From Candidatus Eiseniibacteriota bacterium (lineage in GTDB: Bacteria; Eisenbacteria; RBG-16-71-46): a stretch of 5,852 nt of DNA. The stretch's first letter is position 1. The number at the start of each line of letters is the position of its first letter. The notes below the pieces were generated by a model. That model did no database searches, was not told where the DNA came from, and saw only the letters and a program-made list of their open reading frames with translations. A program made the position numbers and the translations under genes. Location: positions 1 to 5,852 of the forward strand of contig JADJLL010000047.1 of assembly GCA_016710095.1 (NCBI GenBank), read 5' to 3'. Shown piece after piece: positions 1 to 5,852 of this stretch.

Positions 1-254
1 CGGCGCGCGGCGCCGTTGCGGATCTCGTTCACGCAACACCGGGGACCCTCGTCCTCTTCCCATTGCCCGGCCTTGCACGCCGGCGCGGAAGAGAGTCACG
101 GGTTTGGCGCACCCGGTGGTGCCGGCCGTACCTCATTCCGGGAGGAGACGCATGAGCGACACGCCCGCATCACGCGGCCTTCGCGCGCATCCCGCGCGCG
201 AGCCGTCCCCACTTCTCCGCGAAACTCCAACCCCTTGCAGAATCCGGAGGACTC
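1..254. other. left-edge region without a convincing gene
   Basis: No open frame here has a credible protein composition; the open frames are rich in Arg, Pro and Ser, as expected of random high-GC sequence. The one signal is GGAGGAG at 141-147, 4 nt before an ATG at 152, treated as a separate observation. The promoter of the lipoprotein gene should lie here, but I cannot point to one. Confidence 0.5.
246..250 (+). promoter_or_regulatory. Shine-Dalgarno site of the lipoprotein gene
   Basis: GGAGG lies 4 nt before the ATG at 255. Together with the signal peptide that follows, it fixes the start of the lipoprotein in this frame and not in the overlapping open frame that begins further upstream. 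Confidence 0.8.
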
Positions 255-703
255 ATGAAGCGCTTCATCTCCACCCTCTGTCTCGCGGGCGTGCTGCTTT
301 CGAGCACCGTCCTCGGTCTCAGCGGCTGCGGTGTCGGCGAGCACACGAACGGCCCGCAGATCCACCAGCAGCAGAACGACGCCGTCGCGGTGGCGCCCGT
401 TCGCGGTTCGGAAGCCGCGGTTCCCTTCGCACCCATCCCCAGCGCACAGGTGCTGGATCTCACCGTGACGAACTCGAGCCCGTACTCCGTCGAAGTCTGG
501 ATGGACACCTGGGTCCACAAGGTGATTCCTGCCGGCCAGACGGCTCACGGTTGCACCCCGGCATCTCACACCGCGTACGCGAAGTACCTCGCCTACACCG
601 CGAAGACGACCATTCGCGGCCGCCGGGTGAATCCGCGCCTGCGGTGGCCTCGGCGACCGTGACGCGCACGGGGTACGGCATCATCCGCATCACTCAGAAC
701 TGA
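255..703 (+). CDS. small secreted lipoprotein of unknown function, with one apparent frameshift
   Basis: The N-terminus is a lipoprotein signal peptide: basic MKR, a hydrophobic stretch, then the lipobox LSGC with the acylated Cys at residue 25. A polar, Gln-rich linker follows (about 30-45). A compact, probably beta-rich part begins near residue 65 (LDLTVTNSSPYSVEVWMDTW, then VIPAGQTAHG). Read literally, the frame stops at 660-662 after an unnatural Arg/Pro-rich tail. One extra G in the GGG at 625-627 moves reading into the frame that ends VTRTGYGIIRITQN with a stop at 701-703, only 6 nt before a strong hairpin. The restored protein has 149 residues. I do not recognise a named family. The 'TNSS.YSVEVW...VIPAGQT' pattern resembles small surface-exposed beta domains, but that is only an impression. 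The mature protein would be anchored to a membrane, probably the outer membrane in a diderm. The gene appears monocistronic and converges on the polymerase gene. Confidence 0.75.
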
Positions 704-709
704 AGCAGG

Positions 710-740
710 CGGCCCGGGGCGTGTCGCTCGCCCCGGGCCG
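710..740. terminator. perfect 12-bp GC hairpin between convergent genes, likely bidirectional terminator
   Basis: CGGCCCGGGGCG (710-721) and CGCCCCGGGCCG (729-740) are exact reverse complements around a 7-nt loop. The hairpin starts 6 nt after the lipoprotein stop (703) and lies 21 nt past the polymerase stop (762) on the other strand. No T-run follows on either strand, so this is not a classical intrinsic terminator. Position and stem strength still favour transcript-end formation or 3'-end protection for both genes. Its position also supports 703 as the true end of the lipoprotein gene. Confidence 0.7.
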
Positions 741-761
741 TCGTATGCCGTGTCGCCACAC

Positions 762-3093
762 TCACACCTCGCGCAGCACCGCCTTCAGGCACGCGTAGTC
801 CGGCTCGAACAGCGACGGGCGGTCGGGATCGGCGAACAGCGTCGCGAAGTCCTCCGCCGTGAACGCCCGCGCGAAGCGTGACGCGAAGTTCGCGCGCAGC
901 ACGCGCAGGTAGTGCTCCACGTCGTAGTCGCGCGGGTCGGGCCGTGCGTGGGCGGCACTTTCCCTCGCGAACCGGGCCTTGCGCCTCCGGCCACGCGATA
1001 CACGCGCACGCGCTCACCGCGACGCCACTCGCTCCGCCCCGCACGCAGCAGCGCTTCGTATGCGTGCTCCTGCCGCGCGCCGCGCGAGACGCCGTACTGC
1101 TCGGGCGTCTTCGTCAGCCGCACGCGCGACGACACGTCGTACGTCGTCACGTCGCGCCGGCGCAGCGCGTCGCCCGCCTCGACGTACGCCTGGCGCACAC
1201 CGGCGACGTCTCCTCTCAGCAGGCACGCCGCGGCGCGCCGCAGGAACGCCTCGCCGAACGGCTCCGCGCGGCTCGAACGGAACGCGACGCCGCGCAGCGT
1301 GAGCTTCCCGTCGTAACCGAGCAGCCCGTAGTTCTTCGGCTCGTGCGAGAGCATCGCGGCGTAGCGCCCCTCGAACTCCAGCTGCACGAGCGGCGGCAGC
1401 AACGCGCCGACTTCGGCCACCACGCGGCGCTCGTCCGCTCCGTCCACTGCGCGGGCACGGCGAAGTAGACGCCGTCCGTGTCGGCCTCGAGCAGCGTCAC
1501 ACCGCGTGCGCGCAGTTCGCGGCAGAGCAGGTCGAGCGTCTCGCGCCCGCGCCGCGTGACTTCGTTGGCGGCGTGCACGTCGGCGAAGCGCGTGAGACCG
1601 CCCGCGGCGAGATAGCCGTATGCGGTGTTCACGACCAGCTTCATCGCGGCGGACATCGCCTCGTGCCCGAAGCGCTCCGCCGAGCCCGGCGCGGCCGCCT
1701 TCGCCGCGGACTTGGCGGCGAGCCGGCGTTCGACGAGCCCGTCCACCATCGCGAGCATCGCGCCCAGGCGGTCGCGCTTCGGCCCGATCCGATGCGTGCG
1801 CATGAGCGACGGATACAGGCTCGCGACGTCCGCCTTCACGACGCGCTCGGCGACGCCGCACGCGAACAGATGCAACGCGGCGCCGCTGTGCACGGTGCCG
1901 TCGCCACTCTCGTGCGCCGGCAGCGCCTGTCCGGCGCGCACGTACGCCCGCACGAGCATCGGATCGATCACGCCGGTCGCGGCGCCCGCGTCGGCGAGCC
2001 GTTCGTAGCGCCGCGGCGCGAGCTGCGCGAGCGCGTACGCCGCGCCGCCGAGCATGCGCGCGAGCGCCGCGACCTCGACGACGTCGGCGGTGGCGTAACG
2101 CCGCACGCGTTCGGGATCGCGGCGCCACGTGGAGTAGATCTGGTCGCCGGGCACGAGTTCGCGGTTGGGCGGCGCGATCCCGAAGTGCCGCGCGACCGCC
2201 TTGAGTCCGTAGCTCGGCAGCTCGCGCACGGCGAAGTCGTAGCGCCTCACGGCGTCGAGCGTGTCGATGCACTCGCGCCCGGGCAGCACCCACCGCACCT
2301 GGTCGCGGCGTGCGCCGCGCGGCATGAGCCCGAGTTCGGGCAGCCGTCCGAGCCCGAGCCGCACGCCCAGCTTGCGCGCGCGCCGCTCGAGAAACGGCAG
2401 GTCGAAGCCGTGCAGGTTGTGGTTCTCGATCACGTCGGGATCCGACGCCGCGACCGTGGCGATCAATCGGCGGATGAGATCGGCCTCGGCGGCGTCGCCC
2501 TCACCCGCCGCTTCGAGCACTTCCTCGCGGCCGTCGGGATGGCGCACCGCGATCATGAAGACGCGGCTGCGCTCGGCGCTCAGGCCCGTGGTCTCGAGAT
2601 CGAACTGCAGCCGGTGCAGCTGGTCGAACTCGAGGTCGCGGAAGTACGTGCGTCCGGTCGCGACCAGGTACTGCTCCTCCGGCGGCAGCGACCACAGCTC
2701 CGACTTGTCGAGATCGCGCACGTGCGCGACCGCGCGACCGAGCCGTTTGGACGCGCCCTTCAGCACGGCGCGCGACAACGCGTGCCCGTCCCCCGCGCTC
2801 ACGAGATAGCGCAGTTGCCCCGGGCCTTCGAGCTCTCGCCACGTGACGGCCGCACGCGCATCGCCGTCCGGCGCGAGCGCGTCGCCGAGGTGCGCGAGGT
2901 CGTCGAGCCGGTCGAGCAGCATCCACGGCCGGAAGCGTGCCTGCTCGCGCAGCAGCTCGCCGCTCTCGGGCGAGCGCCGCCACACGTGCGCGAGGCCGTT
3001 CGGCTGCGCCCAGACCGAGACGATGCCCGGGGTCGGATCCCAACCCCACAACCACTCCGCGGGAATCGGCGGTGGGCTCTCGGCGCGCGTCAC
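762..3093 (-). CDS. family-B DNA polymerase with 3'-5' exonuclease domain, interrupted by two apparent frameshifts
   Basis: A template-directed DNA polymerase with proofreading, of the compact bacterial family-B type (restored length 777 aa). In order: N-terminal domain; DEDDy exonuclease with Exo I FDLETTGL (D165, E167), Exo II ENHNLHGFD (D231) and Exo III YATAD (Y333, D337); polymerase motif A DVASLYPS (D422); motif B K485-N489-YG (MKLVVNTAYG); motif C EADTDG (D538, D540); KxY motif KNY near residue 587; thumb with RLTKTPEQY; C-terminal tail ending LKAVLREV. All catalytic acidic residues are present, so both activities are expected. Reading frame changes near 1438 (after AVPAQWTE) and near 984 (after RVYRVAGG). 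One added G at each point joins the three frames seamlessly. The GTG at 3093 is the first possible start, because an in-frame TGA lies just upstream; AGGGG about 15 nt before it is a rather distant ribosome site. The gene follows the SET gene by 10 nt, implying co-transcription. Comparable enzymes are usually repair or translesion polymerases; that role is inferred here. Confidence 0.9.
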
Positions 3094-3103
3094 GGCGTCG
3101 CGG

Positions 3104-3670
3104 TCATCCCCTCACGTCCGCGCGCAGCCACTCCGGCAGCACGTGCTCGACGCGCGCGAGCTGATCGTCCGACAGGTGCCGCGCACCACGCACCGTGCCG
3201 ACGCAGCGCTCGCTGCCGCACTCGCAGTCGAACGGCGACGCCATGTCGTACTCGGTCGTGTTGTAGTCGAACGTCACGCCTTCGCCCTCGCAGATGTCGC
3301 GCGTCGCGATCACTTCGCGGTCGCGGATGAACACCGTGGGCTCGCAGTGATGGTCGAGGTAGCGCCAGAAGTACTTGCGCACGAGCTCGAACTCGTCGCG
3401 TGCGCAGTCCTGGTCGAGGTGCAGTTCGGGCCCGACCTGCACGGAGTACCTGGTCGGCGCGGGATGCTCGCGGCCGATCAGGGCGAACACGCGCGTGCCG
3501 CGCGGAATGGGGCGAATGGCCACCAGACGCCGGCCGTTCTCGCCCACGTGCACACCCACGAACTCCGAATCACAGCGCAGCAGTTTGCCCGAGGCGCGAA
3601 GCTGCCCCGGCGCCGTCTCGGTGACACGCGAACCTGCGGCCAAGAGTCCACCCTCCGTGGTGAAGAGCAT
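3104..3670 (-). CDS. SET-domain protein, probable protein-lysine methyltransferase
   Basis: A 188-residue protein with a compact SET fold. The N-terminal SET strands lie at about 35-65 (VGVHVGENGRRLVAIRPIPRG). The pseudoknot motif LDHHCEPT is at 105-112 (usual form NHSCxPN). The second pseudoknot strand VTFDYN is at 132-137, with Y136 as the likely catalytic Tyr. A post-SET-like Cys cluster C-x-C-x4-C is at 149, 151 and 156, which with C109 could hold a zinc ion as in eukaryotic post-SET domains. SET enzymes transfer methyl from S-adenosylmethionine to lysine; the bacterial substrate is unknown. The ATG at 3670 is the first start after an in-frame TGA and has no strong ribosome site, so the first 30 or so residues are uncertain. 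The Asn that normally contacts SAM is Asp106 here, and the last motif residue is Thr instead of Asn. The stop lies 10 nt before the polymerase start, implying one transcript. Confidence 0.85.
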   Translation of the reverse strand: MLFTTEGGLLAAGSRVTETAPGQLRASGKLLRCDSEFVGVHVGENGRRLVAIRPIPRGTRVFALIGREHPAPTRYSVQVGPELHLDQDCARDEFELVRKYFWRYLDHHCEPTVFIRDREVIATRDICEGEGVTFDYNTTEYDMASPFDCECGSERCVGTVRGARHLSDDQLARVEHVLPEWLRADVRG

Positions 3671-3788
3671 TCCGTGTGCGCCGCTCGCGGCGGAACGCGA
3701 TGCCGGTCACGAGCGACGATGCATGCAGTGCGGGACGAGGACGCACTTTCCACGATGCGCGCGAGATTTCCAAGCACTCGATGCACAC

Positions 3789-3809
3789 GCACGCCGAATC
3801 CTTGCGTGC
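3789..3809 (-). terminator. possible weak hairpin after the TPR gene
   Basis: GCACGC (3789-3794) pairs with GCGTGC (3804-3809) around a 9-nt loop, 29 nt past the stop of the TPR gene. The stem is only 6 bp and no T-run follows, so this is a tentative call. Nothing else stands out in the 168-nt gap between the TPR and SET genes, and no clear promoter for the SET gene is visible in it. Confidence 0.2.
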
Positions 3810-3838
3810 CCATCACCGGTCGTGGAGTCGCAGCCGTT

Positions 3839-5088
3839 CTATTGTTTGCCCGCGTCGTCGCCGCCACTCGGCTGCAGCGAATGGAGAACCTCCCCGCTCG
3901 CGTGCGTCTCGCGCGCGATCTGCAGCGCCCACTCGCGGGCTTCGCGACTGCGCGTTTCGTCTCCGCCCGAGCGCACCACGTCCGCATAGCGCCTCGCGAG
4001 GTCCGCGATGTTGTCCCGCATGAACTCGGTAAAGGAGCGCCGCACGGGGCTGCGGTCCCGGGCACCCACATAGGACGCACCGGCCGCCGCACGATCGAGC
4101 AGCGCGAAGCTCGCGCGCACTCGCGCGGTGTCCACCACGGCATCGACGCGCACTTCCGGGTGCTCCCAGTACGGCCCGCCGAGCACCTCGTGCCGCGCGG
4201 TGCCCGGTGCATACGCATCGTCCTCGAGCCCCATCACGACGACCAAGGGTCGACCGAAGCGCTTTTCACGGACGGCATCCAGCCACGCTCCCATGACCAG
4301 TTGATGCTCCATGACGGGTGCTCCCGCTTCAGTGCCAGCGCGCCGGGCACGGCTGGAAGTTCCGAGTCCTCACCGGCCATCGACAATGCATGACGCTCCC
4401 GCATGAGCCGCCGGTACCACGACAGGTTGAGCATGCCCACGTTGAGTACCGCGACGTCCGCCCTCAGGCCTTCGATCTCCTGCAGCGCGACGAGGGGGTA
4501 GGTGTCCATGTCACCATTGCAGACGATGACCGCGCGCTCGGGCAGCGACCGCAACACCCATCGCGAATACGCCAGGAGTCCCGGGGTGAGCATGCCCGTG
4601 CTCACCATGGAGCGCAGCGAGCGCTTCTCGAGCACGATGTCGCCTCGTTCCATGGCCTGAATCCAGAGTGCTGGCCATGCGTCGGGGGCAGTCGAGTCGC
4701 ATTCGGCGGAGCGCACCAGGTGCGTCCACGAGCTGTCCGCGTTCGCGTGCTCCCAGCTCGAATAGACCGGATTGTACGTGTCCCCGAGGACGTCCTCCGC
4801 GAACGCGTTCCGCGGATCGAGCGTGAGCGCGCGTCGCGCCGAACGTTCGGCCTCGTCGTACTTGCCGAGCCGGCGCTGACAACTCGCGAGCCAGGCGTGC
4901 GCATCCGCGTCTTTGGGCGAGCGCTGCGCGCTCTTCTGCAGCATGGGCAATGCGCGCTCGAGATCGTTCGAAAGGAACACCTGCACCGCGGGATCATCCG
5001 CACGCGGAAGCTCGGGCGGCAGCGCGAACGCGAGCGAAGGAACGAGCAGGGCGACGGCGAGCAAACACGACACACGCGGGTGCGACAC
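3839..5088 (-). CDS. exported tetratricopeptide-repeat protein with DUF2723-like C-terminal motif, one apparent frameshift
   Basis: Restored length is 416 aa. A signal peptide covers residues 1 to about 22 (hydrophobic LLAVALLVPSLAFA, likely cut near AFA). One to two TPR units follow at about 36-105; AEDVLGDTYNP closes the second. Residues 191-229 hold NGDMDTYPLVALQEIEGL followed by RADVAVLN and LLxxxWYxxLMR-type residues (MLNLSWYRRLMR). From memory this closely resembles the NGDNDTFPLWYLQE...LLNTxWY signature in the soluble tail of DUF2723 membrane proteins. Here it occurs without any multi-pass membrane part. Reading stops making sense after LKREHP; one extra base in the GGG at 4316-4318 (CCC in the coding strand) continues into VMEHQLVMGAWLDAVREKRF and on to the TAG at 3839. 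The GTG start at 5088 is supported by AGGGGG 5 nt upstream. The product is probably periplasmic. Its function is unknown; a link to envelope glycan or protein modification would be inference from DUF2723 only. Confidence 0.8.
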
Positions 5089-5093
5089 GACTT

Positions 5094-5099
5094 CCCCCT
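5094..5099 (-). promoter_or_regulatory. Shine-Dalgarno site deciding the GTG start of the TPR gene
   Basis: AGGGGG on the minus strand lies 5 nt before the GTG at 5088, immediately ahead of a good signal peptide. No ATG offers a better start upstream. Confidence 0.7.
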
Positions 5100-5311
5100 C
5101 TCGATGACGGCGGCCGGGGCGCGATGAACGTGCGCCACACTACTACTCCGGAAAAGCGTCCTCCACGATCCCGAGCGGCAGCGCGATTCGGGAACGAGTC
5201 GCGCGCTGGTTGGTCCCTCCTCTCGAACGCCCTCGACATCTCGCGCGTGTTGCCTGATTCTCGCGCGCCTCATTCACCCTCCCGGCCGCGAGCCCGGGAT
5301 TCGACATCACC

Positions 5312-5317
5312 GGGGAA
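5312..5317 (+). promoter_or_regulatory. Shine-Dalgarno site of the PepSY/TM gene
   Basis: GGGGAA lies 6 nt before the ATG at 5324, consistent with that start. Confidence 0.6.
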
Positions 5318-5323
5318 CCCGAA

Positions 5324-5852
5324 ATGCCTTCGACCGAAAAGAAGACGCTCGGCCAGCAGATGCGCACGCTCCACCGCGACATCGGCTTCGTCACGGCCGG
5401 CCTCACGCTGCTGTTCGCGCTCAGCGGCATCGCCCAGATCTTCCGCGACACGAACTTCCTGCAGCGCGAAATCCACACGCCGGTGCAGCTCGAGCCCGGG
5501 CTCGCGGCCGAGGCGCTCGCGCCCGCGCTCAAGATGCGCGAGGTGCGCGTCGAGAAGACCGAGGGCAGCGTGACGTACTTCCGCGGCGGCTCCTACGACG
5601 CCGCGACCGGCAAGGCCGACCGCATCCAGAAGGAATGGATCGCGCCCTTCGACCGCATGACCGAACTGCACACCGCGCGCAGCGGGATGCCGATCCACTG
5701 GCTCACGCTCACCTACGGCGCGATGCTCCTGTTCATGGCGTGCTCGTCGTTCTTCATGTTCAAGGGCGGAAGCCCGCTGCAGAAGCGCGGGCTCGCACTG
5801 GCGATCGCCGGCATCGTGGTCGCGCTGATCGCGCTGTTCCTCACGCCGGTCG
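5324..5852 (+). CDS. PepSY-associated transmembrane protein, N-terminal part (runs off the window)
   Basis: The first 176 residues are present and the frame is still open at the right edge. Residues 14-40 (RTLHRDIGFVTAGLTLLFAL, then SGIAQIF) match the start of PepSY-associated TM proteins: a basic segment with LHR, then membrane helix 1 ending in SG. A periplasmic stretch of about 85 residues follows, with YDAATGK near 91-97, a motif typical of PepSY-like repeats, then FDRMTELHTARSG at 109-121. Helix 2 is at about 127-146 (LTLTYGAMLLFMACSSFFMF) and helix 3 at about 156-174. H17, H116 and H125 sit at helix edges, as in the conserved His of this superfamily. Members are inner-membrane proteins often found with iron-uptake or redox genes; no such neighbour is visible here. 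The family call is by resemblance. The gene is divergent from the TPR gene and intact as far as it can be read. Confidence 0.75.
   Translation, partial: MPSTEKKTLGQQMRTLHRDIGFVTAGLTLLFALSGIAQIFRDTNFLQREIHTPVQLEPGLAAEALAPALKMREVRVEKTEGSVTYFRGGSYDAATGKADRIQKEWIAPFDRMTELHTARSGMPIHWLTLTYGAMLLFMACSSFFMFKGGSPLQKRGLALAIAGIVVALIALFLTPV

Larger units (their letters stand above)
5089..5323. other. divergent intergenic region, presumed to hold both promoters
   Basis: This 235-nt gap separates the TPR gene (minus) from the PepSY gene (plus), so promoters for both should lie here. I found no convincing -35/-10 pair: TTGCCT at 5250-5255 has only TTCACC at a 17-nt spacing. A weak 5-bp CCCGG/CCGGG inverted repeat is at 5281-5298. 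Confidence 0.4.

Noticed and set aside
104..703. 199-codon open frame on the plus strand overlapping the lipoprotein
   Set aside because: Only its last part, after about 628, looks like protein. The signal peptide and lipobox are in the other frame, so this frame contributes only the C-terminus through a frameshift.
1573..3330. 585-codon open frame on the plus strand opposite the polymerase
   Set aside because: It is an antisense shadow of the polymerase and SET genes, with Arg/His/Glu-rich composition and no motif, whereas the minus strand carries all the polymerase catalytic motifs.
603..4322. programmed ribosomal frameshifting as an explanation for the four breaks
   Set aside because: No slippery heptamer is seen, and four events in three unrelated genes are better explained by missing bases in G/C runs.
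2843..4393. 516-codon open frame on the plus strand
   Set aside because: It crosses three minus-strand genes and an intergenic gap and has no recognisable domain; it stays open because of high GC.
5250..5278. possible sigma-70 promoter (TTGCCT and TTCACC) before the PepSY gene
   Set aside because: The -10 hexamer lacks the key TA start and final T, so the match is too weak to call.
5281..5298. CCCGG/CCGGG inverted repeat in the divergent intergenic region
   Set aside because: The stem is only 5 bp with an 8-nt loop, which is expected by chance in such GC-rich sequence.
5270..5698. 142-codon minus-strand open frame
   Set aside because: It is antisense to the PepSY/TM gene, which has a ribosome site, membrane helices and family-like motifs.
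1..5852. tRNA, rRNA, CRISPR array, transposase or phage genes
   Set aside because: No cloverleaf, repeat-spacer pattern, inverted terminal repeats or transposase or integrase motif was seen.

Overview
The window is 5.85 kb of GC-rich bacterial DNA, with G or C dominating third codon positions. I see five protein-coding genes and no RNA gene, mobile element or CRISPR array. The mix of families (a bacterial family-B DNA polymerase, a SET-domain protein, a TPR protein with a DUF2723-like C-terminal signature, a PepSY/TM protein) suggests an uncultured high-GC environmental lineage, perhaps of the Gemmatimonadota/Eisenbacteria type. That placement is an inference and is weak.

Layout, left to right. 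1-254: no convincing gene, apart from a Shine-Dalgarno-like site before an ATG at 152. 255-703 (+): small secreted lipoprotein of unknown function. 710-740: a perfect 12-bp GC hairpin lying between two convergent genes. 762-3093 (-): family-B DNA polymerase with both the exonuclease and polymerase motif sets. 3104-3670 (-): SET-domain protein, 10 nt upstream of the polymerase and probably co-transcribed with it. 3839-5088 (-): exported TPR protein with a DUF2723-like motif. 5089-5323: divergent intergenic region. 5324 to the right edge (+): N-terminal part of a PepSY-associated transmembrane protein.

The most important feature for a reader is that three of the five genes (lipoprotein, polymerase, TPR protein) are broken by frameshifts, four in all. 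Every one has the sign of a single missing base. Each is repaired by lengthening one G or C (a single base or a short run) by one base, and each repaired reading then gives a sensible continuous protein (149, 777 and 416 aa). This looks like a systematic homopolymer under-call in the assembly rather than gene decay. Anyone using naive gene calls here will see about seven truncated fragments instead of three genes.

Biologically, the closely spaced SET-methyltransferase/PolB pair is the least ordinary arrangement. The lipoprotein, TPR and PepSY genes are envelope-associated, and nothing in the sequence ties them to the polymerase. I did not find a clear new defence or mobile system.
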